From NCBI RefSeq assembly GCF_900102785.1, contig NZ_FNGC01000024.1, positions 1-40,515 of the forward strand: a DNA stretch of 40,515 nt, read 5' to 3'. Made by a program: the position numbers and the translations under genes. Source of the stretch: Arthrobacter sp. ok362. GTDB lineage: Bacteria > Actinomycetota > Actinomycetes > Actinomycetales > Micrococcaceae. Every line of letters starts with the position of its first letter. Positions within the stretch are counted from its first letter, which is position 1. This document shows, one piece after another, positions 8,737 through 17,425 of this stretch. The notes under the pieces were generated by a model. It saw nothing but the letters and a program-made list of their open reading frames with translations, made no database searches and was not told the DNA's origin.

Positions 8737-9486
8737 ATGACATCAGCTCCCGAAACCGTCCTTTGGACGATGCTCACAGGTGTAGACGCCGCCCGGGACC
8801 ACATCCGCAGTGCCGCGGTTGAATCAGGTTTCAGGGCTGCGTCCTTCGATGAGGACTGTATCAATATCGAGGTACCATTTTCCCTCCGCAAGCGACGCCG
8901 AGCCGCGAGGCTTACCGCCACCGTATGGCCATCCGCACGCGGGGCAGGCGTAGCCTGGACAGCAGATCCGGGGGCGCTGAACCACGAATATCTGGCCCAC
9001 ATCGAGGAAACGCTGCCCGAGGGTGTCATGTATTACCACGGTCTCAAGGACGCCGCGTTGAGGGCAGGGCTCTCCTTGGGCGGGCGGACCGAGTTACGTG
9101 CCGTCGTCCGTGCGCTGGCTCGAGACGAAACCGTCCGGGCTATCGGGAAGGGGCACCTGAACGAGACCGCAGGGTACATCGTCCTTACGACCAGGCGCCT
9201 CCTCGTGATCGAAGCGTCCGGCCTCGGATCGCGAACACTCCTCGATGCCCCGCACGGATCCATCGAAGCACTTTCGCTGGGTAAGAGAATCACCGGAGAG
9301 ACCCTACGGGTTGCCCTGCCCCCAGGCCCGATCGTAATTTCACGACTCGGCCACGGCGAAGGCCACGGCATCGTCAAGAGTTACAGGGAAGAAAAGAAGG
9401 ATCGGGCCCGCTTCGTACCCTCCTCTGTGGGGCACCGTTCGGCCCCGGACCCCGAAATCCATGACAGCGAAGTCACCTGCGATTAA
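8737..9486 (+). CDS. PH-like domain protein of unknown function
   Basis: A 249-residue protein without membrane segments. The start at 8737 follows GGAAAG and removes 19 non-conserved residues from the longest frame. The region about 105-215 (EYLAHIEETL... ELRAVVRALARDETVRAIGKGHL... GYIVLTTRRLLVIE) matches the pattern of bacterial PH-like domains: a short helix with charged/aromatic motif, then LTxxRLLxI strands. The N-terminal third is unrecognised, and the C-terminus is charged and probably disordered. It lies 112 bp downstream of the EAL gene on the same strand and may be cotranscribed. Role is unknown; membrane or protein docking would fit the fold. Confidence 0.6.
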   Translation: MTSAPETVLWTMLTGVDAARDHIRSAAVESGFRAASFDEDCINIEVPFSLRKRRRAARLTATVWPSARGAGVAWTADPGALNHEYLAHIEETLPEGVMYYHGLKDAALRAGLSLGGRTELRAVVRALARDETVRAIGKGHLNETAGYIVLTTRRLLVIEASGLGSRTLLDAPHGSIEALSLGKRITGETLRVALPPGPIVISRLGHGEGHGIVKSYREEKKDRARFVPSSVGHRSAPDPEIHDSEVTCD

Positions 9487-9563
9487 TCGCTGGCCCGGCG
9501 AACTGGAGGACCGGCGAAAGCGTGGCACGGACTACCTGCCGGGCGAGACTTTGTCCGACCGGT

Positions 9564-10610
9564 TCACAGCTCTGTCCGTTTTCTTAGTTCGGCGGATCGA
9601 ATCCGCAGAAGATCCGGTTTCTCCTGCGCGTCCCTGAGCGAGAGACCCGTAAATTCCCTGATGGCACGTCGCATGGCTTGGAGGCTTGTGAACCCGCTGG
9701 CGCCCGCTATGTCGGTCAGAGAGCGTTTCCAGGCGGTTGCTTCGGCGAGGAGCTCGAGGGCTTCCAAGGTCCTCAGGGCGCGGATGTGTCCGCTGACCTG
9801 GAGCCCTTCATCTTCGAAGAGGTAGTAAAGGGCCCGGCGTGAAAGAAATGAGTAGGCCACGACCTCGTCAACAGTGAGGGCACGGTTTCTGAAGTTCTTG
9901 CGCACGAACTTCTTGATCGCTGCGATGCGGGCCAGTTTAAGGTCGGCGGGATCGGCCGTGGTTTCGAGCAACGAACTGACCAGGGCCGTCATCATCGACC
10001 GGACGACCGGTTGGAGACGCTGCATCTCCTGCGCTATGCCTCTCCGCTGCCATCCGGACAAGGCTGGAAGAATCAGCCCACACATAATCGGGTTTTCTCT
10101 GATGTCGGCCAACCCCTGCAGCCGTCTAACTGATCTGTCGTCCAGGCCGAGCAGCCCTCGGTCGAAATGCACCCGCACCGCGCTTAAGCCAGCTGGCGCA
10201 TAGAAGTTGCCCGGCAAAGAAAGATCAAAGAACCTGACTGTACCGGGAGAGACGGCCTCGGAGCGCCCCGAGAAGCTGAACTTGTCACACGAAGTCCTGA
10301 AATACACGAGCCAGTCGCTGGGATGCGGATCCCCGTTCCAGTAGCAACTGGCGGGTTCATTCGTGACATCAACCAGGCTGAACCCGGGACCGTCGAGGCT
10401 CAGTGCGGTCGGATTGAAACCCGGTCGCACTAGCTTTTCGGTCTTTTCCAACCGCACAGGAGCATCAATCGCGCTGCCATACCAGCTCCGCCAATGTTCG
10501 AATTTTTCTTCGGGGCTCAACCCGGCCGGAATACTGTAGCGTCTGATCTGGTCCTGCGGTGACCCGGCCGGCCCGCCGGCAACGACGTTTTCGCGAGATA
10601 TATTTTCCAT
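9564..10610 (-). CDS. AraC-family transcriptional regulator (paralogue 1)
   Basis: A 348-residue regulator. The N-terminal ~210 residues form an AraC-type ligand/oligomerisation domain (RRYSIPAGLSPEEKFEHWRSWYG near 24-46), and the C-terminal ~110 residues carry two helix-turn-helix units (TVDEVVAYSFLSRRALYYLF and SLTDIAGASGFTSLQAMRRAIREFTG). A GGAAGG site lies about 10 bases before the ATG. It is clearly paralogous to the AraC gene at 22016-23038, and the two lie at opposite ends of the sugar module, both transcribed away from it. It has its own 110-bp upstream space after the ROK gene, so it could be expressed separately or as the operon tail. Confidence 0.88.
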   Translation of the reverse strand: MENISRENVVAGGPAGSPQDQIRRYSIPAGLSPEEKFEHWRSWYGSAIDAPVRLEKTEKLVRPGFNPTALSLDGPGFSLVDVTNEPASCYWNGDPHPSDWLVYFRTSCDKFSFSGRSEAVSPGTVRFFDLSLPGNFYAPAGLSAVRVHFDRGLLGLDDRSVRRLQGLADIRENPIMCGLILPALSGWQRRGIAQEMQRLQPVVRSMMTALVSSLLETTADPADLKLARIAAIKKFVRKNFRNRALTVDEVVAYSFLSRRALYYLFEDEGLQVSGHIRALRTLEALELLAEATAWKRSLTDIAGASGFTSLQAMRRAIREFTGLSLRDAQEKPDLLRIRSAELRKRTEL

Positions 10611-10720
10611 GGGCTTGGGACCTTCCGGCTTAACCGAGATTCAATGTGCCCAGTCTGCAACAGCAAGAGTTTTCGTGTTGTACGGGTTGTCGATCGCCAA
10701 TAGATTCTACCCTCGGCCGG

Positions 10721-11575
10721 TCAGCTGGGGCGTCCGCTGGCGGTCGGTGGAATGCATTGCGCCGGCCGACGGATCTGTTGTCCGCTGAGGCTAGGCGGAG
10801 CCGACAGCAAGTGGTCCACTGGTTCCACCGCGAGTCCGGCGTCCATGGCTCGAAGTGCAATCCCGGTAGCGGGAGACCCGGTTCTGGAACTGGCCAAGAC
10901 CAGATTCTCTGTCACAGCGGGTGCGCCGCCGGCGTGCACTGCTTCCTTCAAGCCGGCCAGCAGCAAGTCAGTGGCACCCGGCCACCGGGTTCTGACAGTG
11001 ATGACCTCAGGTCGAAGGAGGTGGATGCTCCCTAAGAGGGTCTCGCCTATGTCCCGACCTGCCTGTCGCAGGGCACTGACTGCAGCCGGATCGGTCCGCC
11101 AGGCAGCGTCGCTGATCGCGTCCGGTTCGTCTTTAGAGTCCGCTGACAGGCTCGCAATTATTGCCTCTTCTCCTGCGATGGCCTGCAGGCAATTCATGAT
11201 GCCGCAGGTGCAGGCCAGCACCGACGTGCTCTTCGCCGAGGTGCCCTTCACGGGCGTGTGCCCGAAAGCCCCCTTGGACGTCCTGAGAACCCCCGGCGTC
11301 CCACCGTGAACGAGCACGGCACAGTCAATGGTCTTGACGCTCATGACCGCTACGCCGTTCGTCATGAGGCGATACTGATTGGCTGGCCGGCCACCCGTCG
11401 AGGGCGCCTCGTTAGTGGGACCAATGAGTCCCCGCGACGCTAAGGACCTAATCCTGTCCGTTGCGGCGGCGCGCGAAAGGCCTGTCAGGACTGAAAGCCG
11501 GGCCCGGGCCAACGGTGGTGAGCCACGAAAATGTTGGAAGACCTCTCCCGCCGAAACGCGAGGGGGAACGGTCAT
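10721..11575 (-). CDS. Truncated ROK-family regulator lacking half of the sugar-kinase fold
   Basis: A 284-residue protein against about 400 for complete ROK repressors. Residues ~8-65 form the winged helix and the STGGRP linker typical of ROK regulators. The sequence then passes almost directly to the late ROK segment (GAFGHTPVKG, then CTCGIMNCLQAIAG). The N-terminal actin-like subdomain, including the DNDVN catalytic aspartate, is missing, roughly 110 residues. The zinc motif CxCGxxxCLE keeps its cysteines but has Gln for Glu. The gene begins 11 bp after the TIM-barrel isomerase and is the last of the sugar operon. It could still bind DNA without sensing sugar normally, or be a decaying duplicate of the ROK gene at 20432. 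Confidence 0.7.
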   Translation of the reverse strand: MTVPPRVSAGEVFQHFRGSPPLARARLSVLTGLSRAAATDRIRSLASRGLIGPTNEAPSTGGRPANQYRLMTNGVAVMSVKTIDCAVLVHGGTPGVLRTSKGAFGHTPVKGTSAKSTSVLACTCGIMNCLQAIAGEEAIIASLSADSKDEPDAISDAAWRTDPAAVSALRQAGRDIGETLLGSIHLLRPEVITVRTRWPGATDLLLAGLKEAVHAGGAPAVTENLVLASSRTGSPATGIALRAMDAGLAVEPVDHLLSAPPSLSGQQIRRPAQCIPPTASGRPS

Positions 11576-11586
11576 GGCCTCAGTCC

Positions 11587-12582
11587 TTACTGCTTGAAGG
11601 CGGCGTCGAAGGAGGTGTTCGATGGCGGGAAGTCGAACTTCTTCAGGGCGGCGAGGGCTTCGGGGGCGCCGTGGAGCCGGTCCATGCCGGCGTCCTCCCA
11701 TTCGATGGAGATGGGGCCGTCGTAGCCGATCGCGGCCAGGGCGCGGAACGACGATTCCCACGGCACGTCCCCGCGGCCGGCGGAGACGAAGTCCCAGCCG
11801 CGGCGCGGGTCGCCCCAGGGCAGGTGCGAGCCCATCACGGTGTTCCGGCCGGTGGGCCGGAGCTTGGTGTCCTTGCAGTCCACGTGGTAGATCCGGTCCT
11901 TGAAATCCCAGATGAAGGAGACCGGGTCGATGCCCTGCCACATGAAGTGGGACGGGTCCCAGTTCAGCCCGAACGCCTCCCGGTGCCCGATCGCCTCGAG
12001 GGTCCGGACGGTGGTCCAGTAGTCGTACGCGATCTCGGAGGGGTGGACCTCGTGGGCGAAGCGGACCCCGCATTCGTCGAAGACGTCCAGGATGGGGTTC
12101 CAGCGGTCGGCGAAGTCCTGGTAGCCGGCCTCGATCACCTTCTCCGGGACGGGCGGGAACATCGCGACGTACTGCCAGATGGAGGAGCCGGTGAATCCGA
12201 CCACGGTGTCCACGCCGAGGGCCTTGGCGAGCCGGGCGGTGTGTTTCATTTCCTCGGCGGCGCGGGTGCGGACGCCTTCGGGGTCGCCGTCGCCCCAGAC
12301 CCTGGCCCCGACGATCGCCTCGTGCCGGAAGTCGATCGGGGCATCGCACACGGCCTGGCCCTTGAGGTGGTTGGAGATGGCCCAGACCTTGAGGTTGTAC
12401 TTCTCCAGCACGGCGAGTTTGGATTCGACGTAGCCGGGCTCGTCCCAGCGCCAGGCGTCGAGGTGGTCGCCGGAGACGGCGATTTCCAGGCCGTCGTAGC
12501 CCCAGCCGGAGGCCAGGCGGGCGACTTCCTCGAAGGGCAGATCGGCCCACTGGCCGGTGAACAGTGTGTACGGGCGGGGCAT
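11587..12582 (-). CDS. Sugar phosphate isomerase/epimerase family TIM-barrel enzyme (AP-endonuclease-2 superfamily)
   Basis: A 331-residue cytoplasmic TIM-barrel protein. Candidate metal ligands in the family pattern are E178 (FAHEVHPSE), D209 (NWDPSHF), H233 (YHVDCKDTK) and E294 or E296 (ISIEWED). The ATG at 12582 follows AGGAGCC and lies one base beyond the stop of the Gfo/Idh/MocA gene, so translation is probably coupled. Enzymes of this family act on keto-sugars or inosose-type substrates. In 3-keto-glycoside and C-glycoside pathways, relatives of this barrel cleave a sugar after an oxidoreductase has made the 3-keto form, which suits the neighbour; no small beta-type partner is visible here. 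Exact reaction is unknown. Confidence 0.8.
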   Translation of the reverse strand: MPRPYTLFTGQWADLPFEEVARLASGWGYDGLEIAVSGDHLDAWRWDEPGYVESKLAVLEKYNLKVWAISNHLKGQAVCDAPIDFRHEAIVGARVWGDGDPEGVRTRAAEEMKHTARLAKALGVDTVVGFTGSSIWQYVAMFPPVPEKVIEAGYQDFADRWNPILDVFDECGVRFAHEVHPSEIAYDYWTTVRTLEAIGHREAFGLNWDPSHFMWQGIDPVSFIWDFKDRIYHVDCKDTKLRPTGRNTVMGSHLPWGDPRRGWDFVSAGRGDVPWESSFRALAAIGYDGPISIEWEDAGMDRLHGAPEALAALKKFDFPPSNTSFDAAFKQ

Positions 12583-12583
12583 G

Positions 12584-13774
12584 TCAGGCTCCTGTAGTGG
12601 CGGGGACGGCTGCGGTTGTGAGCTGGATGAGGGCGGATTTGGCGTTGGCGGATTCCTCGATCGCGGCCAGTACCCCCTGCACGGCCAGGCCCTCTTCGAA
12701 CGACGGCGACGGCGGGGTGCCGCCGTCGATTGCGGCGAGGAAGTCCCGGATCTCGTGTGTGAAGGTGTGTTCCCAGCCGAGCACGTGGCCCTGGGGCCAC
12801 CATGCACTTATGTAAGGATGCTCGGGCTCGTTCACCAGAATCCGCCGGAATCCCTGTTCTCGGACCGGGAGGGTAGCGTCCAGGAACTGGAGCTCGTTGA
12901 GGTTTTCCAGGTCGAATACGATGGCGCCCTTGTCCCCGTAAATCTCCAGCTTCAGGCTGTTCTTCTGCCCGGTGGCCATCCGCGAGGCTTCCACTGAGGC
13001 GGTTGCTCCTGAAGCGAGGCCCAGCGTTGCCCAAGCGGTGTCGTCCACCGTGACGTCTTCCAGTCCGTTGGCACCGGGCCGCTGGTTCACAAACGTCTGC
13101 AGGCGGCCCGAGGCTTCCGTGACCTGGTCGCCGAGCAGGAAGAGGACCTGATCGATGGCGTGGGATGCGATGTCACCCAATGCCCCGGAACCGGCCGTCT
13201 CCTTCTTCAGCCGCCAAGTCATGGGGGAGGATTCGTCGGCGAGCCAGTCCTGCAGGTAGGCGGCGCGGACATGCCGGACCGTCCCCACTCTGCCTTCACT
13301 GATGAGTTCCTTCGCGAGGGCCAGGGCCGGGACACGGCGGTAGTTGAAGCCCACCATCGACTGCACGCCCTTTGCCCTGGCGGCCCGGGCGGCAGCGGTC
13401 ATGGCTTCGGCCTCGGCCAGGGTATTGGCCAGCGGCTTCTCCAGCAGCACGTGCTTGCCGGCCTCAAGAGCCGCGACGGCGATTTCGGCATGCATCCAGC
13501 CCGGAGCGCAGATGTCCACCACATGGATATCGTCGCGGTCCAGCACCGTGCGCCAGTCCGTGGCCGTTTCCTTCCAGCCGTACTTCGCGGCGGCCTCCGA
13601 AACGGCGTCGACGTCCCGGCCAACGAGGACCTTTTGCTCGAACGCCGGGACGTCAAAGTAGCTGGCCACGTTCCGCCAGGCATTGGAGTGTGCTTTGCCC
13701 ATAAAGGCGTAGCCAATCATCGCTACGCCCAGGGTTCTGGGAGGGTTGTTTGGGGGGGACATCGTTTTGTCCAT
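12584..13774 (-). CDS. Gfo/Idh/MocA-family NAD(P)-dependent sugar oxidoreductase
   Basis: About 396 residues from the ATG at 13774; an earlier start at 13807 and a later one at 13762 are possible, and none has a strong ribosome site. The N-terminal Rossmann fold shows AMIGYAFMGKAHSNAW, with the Gly-rich cofactor turn, and the family motif EKPLAN near residue 110. The C-terminal domain includes DIASHAIDQ, whose histidine and aspartate are typical active-site residues. Such enzymes oxidise or reduce a ring hydroxyl of sugars, inositols or their derivatives. It is immediately followed by and probably translationally coupled to the TIM-barrel isomerase, a common pairing in catabolism through keto-sugars. 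A 123-bp gap separates it from the preceding epimerase gene. Confidence 0.87.
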   Translation of the reverse strand: MDKTMSPPNNPPRTLGVAMIGYAFMGKAHSNAWRNVASYFDVPAFEQKVLVGRDVDAVSEAAAKYGWKETATDWRTVLDRDDIHVVDICAPGWMHAEIAVAALEAGKHVLLEKPLANTLAEAEAMTAAARAARAKGVQSMVGFNYRRVPALALAKELISEGRVGTVRHVRAAYLQDWLADESSPMTWRLKKETAGSGALGDIASHAIDQVLFLLGDQVTEASGRLQTFVNQRPGANGLEDVTVDDTAWATLGLASGATASVEASRMATGQKNSLKLEIYGDKGAIVFDLENLNELQFLDATLPVREQGFRRILVNEPEHPYISAWWPQGHVLGWEHTFTHEIRDFLAAIDGGTPPSPSFEEGLAVQGVLAAIEESANAKSALIQLTTAAVPATTGA

Positions 13775-13897
13775 TCTCTTGCGAGTTCGCGAGGGCAGTG
13801 TGTGCAACGCTGACAGGATCTGACTGAGGCTATCGACGGGTTTCTTGACCGCTTGAGCTGACTATGCCCCCGCCGATGATCCCTGCGGCCATTGCTG

Positions 13898-14767
13898 TCA
13901 TCGCTCGGACCTTTCTCTCAGCATGCTTTTGACAAAAGCCAAACCGTCTTCCGAGAGGCTTTCCATCGATGGGGCCACGGGACGCCACAGGGAGACGGCT
14001 CGGGCGATCTCCTTCACTGTGGGCAGGAATGACTCGACCACAATCTGACCTGAGTAATTGATGTCCTTCAGCGAATCGAAAAAGCTGTCCCACGGGACGT
14101 GGCCCGATCCAGGGGTACCCCTGTCATTCTCTGACACCTGCACGTGGAAGATCCGCGATCCGGCCTTCCGGACCGCATCGGCGATGTCTTTTTCTTCGAT
14201 GTTCATGTGGAACGTGTCGACAAGAAGTCCGACGTTTTGCCTGCCGATGTCATCGCACAGGTTCAGCCCCTGCTCGATGGTGTTGACCATGTCTGTTTCG
14301 AAGCGGTTGAGCGGCTCGATGGCGAGACGCACGCCGCGGTCGCCGGCGTAGTCGGCTACGGCGCGGAGGCTTTCCACGGCGTTTTGCCACCGGGCCTGGC
14401 GCTCACCGGGCTCCAAGAGCTCCGCCCGGCCCGTCGCCGAGAACATGGGCCCAGCAACATGGGGGGAACCGACTACTGCTGCTACGTCAACGCAGCCGCG
14501 GAGGTAGGCCATGCCGTTGTCACGTCGGCGGGGATCGGGATCCGACACGTCGCGGTCCGGGCCAAACGCGCCGCAGATTCCGACGTCAGTCCCTGTCCTC
14601 TGGGATTCGTGGACGAGCCATTCTGACGTGATCCTCTGCGGATCTTCGATACACACTTCAATGACGTCGTAGCCGAGCTCCGCCACGCGGTCGAAGGCCC
14701 ACGCGTCCTCGAAGGAGAAGGGTGAGGCGAGGATGAAGGTGCTGAGCCCAATGGGATTGGCCGGCAT
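13898..14767 (-). CDS. D-psicose/D-tagatose 3-epimerase-type sugar epimerase (second of a pair)
   Basis: A 289-residue TIM-barrel enzyme. Metal and catalytic residues fall where D-psicose 3-epimerases have them: E151 (AIEPLNRFE), D184 (VDTFHMN), H208 (FHVQVSE) and E245 (VVESF). The family epimerises free ketoses at C3 with Mn2+ or Co2+. The ATG at 14767 directly follows the TAA of the preceding epimerase gene with no gap, and GGGAGG lies upstream within that gene, so the two are translationally coupled. It is related to but clearly different from its neighbour, suggesting two successive epimerisations or different substrates. Substrate is not determinable from sequence. Confidence 0.85.
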   Translation of the reverse strand: MPANPIGLSTFILASPFSFEDAWAFDRVAELGYDVIEVCIEDPQRITSEWLVHESQRTGTDVGICGAFGPDRDVSDPDPRRRDNGMAYLRGCVDVAAVVGSPHVAGPMFSATGRAELLEPGERQARWQNAVESLRAVADYAGDRGVRLAIEPLNRFETDMVNTIEQGLNLCDDIGRQNVGLLVDTFHMNIEEKDIADAVRKAGSRIFHVQVSENDRGTPGSGHVPWDSFFDSLKDINYSGQIVVESFLPTVKEIARAVSLWRPVAPSMESLSEDGLAFVKSMLRERSER

Positions 14768-15607
14768 TTACAGACCTCCCAACCGACGTTCAACCGCCCG
14801 CGTGTGCTGGATTGCCGCTGCTGTGTATTCGTCTTTGAACTCCGGCGCTCCGGCACCGCTCAGCACTCCCCAGACATCTCCCGCTGCGGGCAGCAGCTCA
14901 TAGGAGATCCAGCCCTTGTAGTCGGCGTCGACGATGGCCTGGATGATGGGCTCGAAGTCCAAGTGCCCGTATCCTGGAGCGGCCCGGTTGCTGTCGGCGA
15001 GGTGCACGTGCGCCAAGCGATTTCCGGCTTTGCGGATGGACTCCGCGATGTCCCGTTCTTCAATGGACATGTGGAAGGTGTCGACCATGTAACCGATATG
15101 GGGGCTGCCAACTTCGTCCAAGAACTGCAGAGCCTGTTCGGTCCGGTTGATGAGGTACGTCTCGTAGCGGTTCCACGGCTCGAGGGCCAGGCGAACGCCG
15201 TTCTCCCCGGCGTATGCCGCGAGTTCGCCCGCGGCGTCAACGGCCCAAGCCCATTCTTGTTTGATGTCTGCTTCCGGCACGATCTTCATGCACGCTGTGG
15301 GGGTGAACGTTACGACTTCCGCACCCAGCCTTGCTGCGTAATCGATGTTTCCCTTGACGTATTTGATGGCGTTCGCGCGGACCTCCGGGGACGAACTGAC
15401 GATGTCACGTTCCGGCGTGTAGATGCTGACGATTGACGAGGCAGCTACCTGGTGCTGGTTGAGGGCAGAACGGAGAGCGGCTTCGTCCTGTTGTTCTGGT
15501 TCTCCGACCAGTTCGACGCCGCTATAGCCAGCGTTGGCGATGCGCTCAATGCCGGTCTCGATGGCTTCGCCGCCGTAGACAAGGGTGTTGTACGTGTAGC
15601 GGAACAT
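14768..15607 (-). CDS. D-psicose/D-tagatose 3-epimerase-type sugar epimerase (first of a pair)
   Basis: A 279-residue TIM-barrel enzyme with E143 (ALEPWNRYE), D176 (VDTFHMS), H202 (HVHLADSN) and E237 (SYELLP) in the positions of the metal site of D-psicose 3-epimerase relatives. The start at 15607 follows GAAAGG; the longer frame to 15727 adds 40 residues that overlap the upstream permease gene and look unlike protein. Fourth of the catabolic/transport operon, 40 bp after the permease. It shares the WNRYE/VDTFHM layout with its neighbour. Alternative activities in the same fold are L-ribulose 3-epimerase or hydroxypyruvate-isomerase-like reactions. Confidence 0.83.
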   Translation of the reverse strand: MFRYTYNTLVYGGEAIETGIERIANAGYSGVELVGEPEQQDEAALRSALNQHQVAASSIVSIYTPERDIVSSSPEVRANAIKYVKGNIDYAARLGAEVVTFTPTACMKIVPEADIKQEWAWAVDAAGELAAYAGENGVRLALEPWNRYETYLINRTEQALQFLDEVGSPHIGYMVDTFHMSIEERDIAESIRKAGNRLAHVHLADSNRAAPGYGHLDFEPIIQAIVDADYKGWISYELLPAAGDVWGVLSGAGAPEFKDEYTAAAIQHTRAVERRLGGL

Positions 15608-15647
15608 GATTGAACTGCCTTTCGGGGCTGGATTTAGAGTGGGCACG

Positions 15648-16484
15648 TTACTTGACCGCACCGAGGGAGAGGCCGCGGACGAGGTATTTCTGGGCAGCCA
15701 GGGCTGCCAGCCATACGGGCACCGCAACTACGGTGCCCGCCGCCATGATCAACGTCCACTCCGTCCCCACCGGGGTCACATACTGGGTCAGGGCCACTGT
15801 GACGGTTTGGCTGCCGGCGTTGGACAGGACGCTTGCGAAGAGGAACTCGTTCCACGAGAAGACGAAGCACAGCAGTGCGGTCGAGGCGACGCCGGGCATG
15901 GCCAGCGGAAGGACCATCCGGAAGAAGATCCCGATGCTACCCAAGCCGTCGATAGCCCCTGCTTCCTCGATTTCCTTGGGAACGTCTTCGTAGAAGCCCC
16001 GCAACAGCCAGACAGCCAGCGGCAGATTCATGAAGACGTGAAGAATAATGATGGACAGCAGCGAACCGTTCAGGCCGATCGTCCGCATTAGTAGGAAGAG
16101 CGGGATGATAGTCACAATGGGAGGCACGATACGCAGTGACAAAATTGTTCCCGCGATGTGGTCCCGTCCCCTGAACTCGTATCGGGCCAGCGGGTACGCG
16201 ATGCCGGAGGCGAGCAAGATCGCCACGATGGAGGAGATCACTGATACCTGCAGGCTGTTGATCAACGCGTAGGTGAGCCTGGTACCACCAAGCACTTCGG
16301 CAAAGTTCTCAAGGGTGGGCGTGAAAAACCACTGGATTTCTCCGGAGAATGCTTGGTTTCCGGTCTTGAAGGCCGTAGTGACCATCCACAGGACCGGGGC
16401 GATGAAGAGAAACGTGCAGATGACGGCCACCACAGCACGCACTCCCACGTTCCAGTTGATGCTGCGACCTTTCGCTACGGACAT
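15648..16484 (-). CDS. Carbohydrate ABC transporter permease (MalG-type, CUT1)
   Basis: A 278-residue inner-membrane protein with about six hydrophobic segments and the cytoplasmic EAA loop near residues 180-205 (EEAGAIDGLGSIGIFFRMVLPLAMPG) that docks on the ATPase. The ATG at 16484 follows GAAGGG and lies 11 bp from the stop of the other permease; a longer frame to 16565 overlaps that gene and is rejected. With the neighbouring permease and lipoprotein it forms a CUT1 importer. No ATPase gene is present, as is usual when a shared MsiK-type ATPase is used. Confidence 0.9.
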   Translation of the reverse strand: MSVAKGRSINWNVGVRAVVAVICTFLFIAPVLWMVTTAFKTGNQAFSGEIQWFFTPTLENFAEVLGGTRLTYALINSLQVSVISSIVAILLASGIAYPLARYEFRGRDHIAGTILSLRIVPPIVTIIPLFLLMRTIGLNGSLLSIIILHVFMNLPLAVWLLRGFYEDVPKEIEEAGAIDGLGSIGIFFRMVLPLAMPGVASTALLCFVFSWNEFLFASVLSNAGSQTVTVALTQYVTPVGTEWTLIMAAGTVVAVPVWLAALAAQKYLVRGLSLGAVK

Positions 16485-16495
16485 GACTAAACCCT

Positions 16496-17425
16496 TCAAG
16501 AGCGTGCGACCATTCGCCGGATGAGCGAATTGACCGCTAGTAGGACGAGGAGGAGCAGCAGCCACGAGAACGCGGCAGCATACGAGATGTTAAAAGCGCG
16601 GAACCCAACGTTATAGATCTGCCAGGACATGGTGGAAGTTGCATCGACCGGTCCGCCACGGGTCGTCATGTAGACGATGTCGTAGACACGGAATGAATCA
16701 ATGAGCCGTAGGAGCACGCCGACAAGGATCGGGTAGCGCAGGAGCGGAAGGAACTGATGCCAGATGATGCGGGGCCACGAAGCGCCGTCGATCTTGGATG
16801 CCTCGATGACCTCCTCCGGGATGCCCTGCATGGCGGCGAGAAGGATGAGGAACAGGAAGGGGGACCACTGCCAAACATCGATTGCTATCAGCGTTGGGAG
16901 CGCCAGGTCGACGTTCCCAAGGAATTCTGTGGTTGGAAGACCGATGCTGCGCATAAGTTGATTGACGATCCCGTACGTGGGTTCAAGGCTGAAGCGGGCA
17001 AGCAGGCCCACGACCACCGGCGCGCAGAGCATGGGCATCATGATCAGGGCCCGGAGCAACTTATCCCCCGGAAAGCCGCGGAAGAAGAGGAGAGCCAGCC
17101 CGAAGGTGAGAACGAGCTCTATGAGAACCGAGAAGAAAACAAACACCAGGGTTACGCGAACCGAGTTCCAGAACAGCCCGTCGGTCAGCAGGCCGACAAA
17201 GTTGTCCAAGCCGACGAAGCGAGCGGCTTCACCGCTCGACAGGTTCCACCGCATGAAGGAGACGACGAGAGAGTAAAGCGTGGGGTAAATGGAGATCGCG
17301 GCCAAAAAGAGCAGGCCGGGAGACATTGCGAGGTAGCGTCCGAGCTTTTTGGGCCGGCGCCCCTTGGGGGCCCCGGAAGGCCGAATGGCCTTCCGGGCCC
17401 GAGATTCTGTGAGTGTGGTGGTCAT
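16496..17425 (-). CDS. Carbohydrate ABC transporter permease (MalF/UgpA-type, CUT1)
   Basis: A 309-residue membrane protein. A basic N-terminus of about 30 residues precedes six predicted membrane segments, and the EAA loop reads VIEASKIDGASWPRIIWHQFLPLL near residue 210. The ATG at 17425 overlaps the TGA of the substrate-binding protein gene (TGATG), showing translational coupling; a GTG one codon earlier is possible. It works with the MalG-type partner to carry the sugar delivered by the lipoprotein. Confidence 0.9.
   Translation of the reverse strand: MTTTLTESRARKAIRPSGAPKGRRPKKLGRYLAMSPGLLFLAAISIYPTLYSLVVSFMRWNLSSGEAARFVGLDNFVGLLTDGLFWNSVRVTLVFVFFSVLIELVLTFGLALLFFRGFPGDKLLRALIMMPMLCAPVVVGLLARFSLEPTYGIVNQLMRSIGLPTTEFLGNVDLALPTLIAIDVWQWSPFLFLILLAAMQGIPEEVIEASKIDGASWPRIIWHQFLPLLRYPILVGVLLRLIDSFRVYDIVYMTTRGGPVDATSTMSWQIYNVGFRAFNISYAAAFSWLLLLLVLLAVNSLIRRMVARS

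Noticed and set aside
10721..12550. Single 609-codon minus-strand frame
   Set aside because: Only its last 284 codons are the ROK gene. The upstream part is an Arg/Pro-rich out-of-frame reading of the isomerase gene, not a fusion protein.
11461..12597. Long plus-strand open frame (378 codons) antisense to the TIM-barrel isomerase gene
   Set aside because: It is the GC-rich shadow of a well-supported minus-strand gene; its product is Gly/Asp/Arg-rich with no domain pattern. The same holds for long frames at 17476-18813 and 39035-40075.
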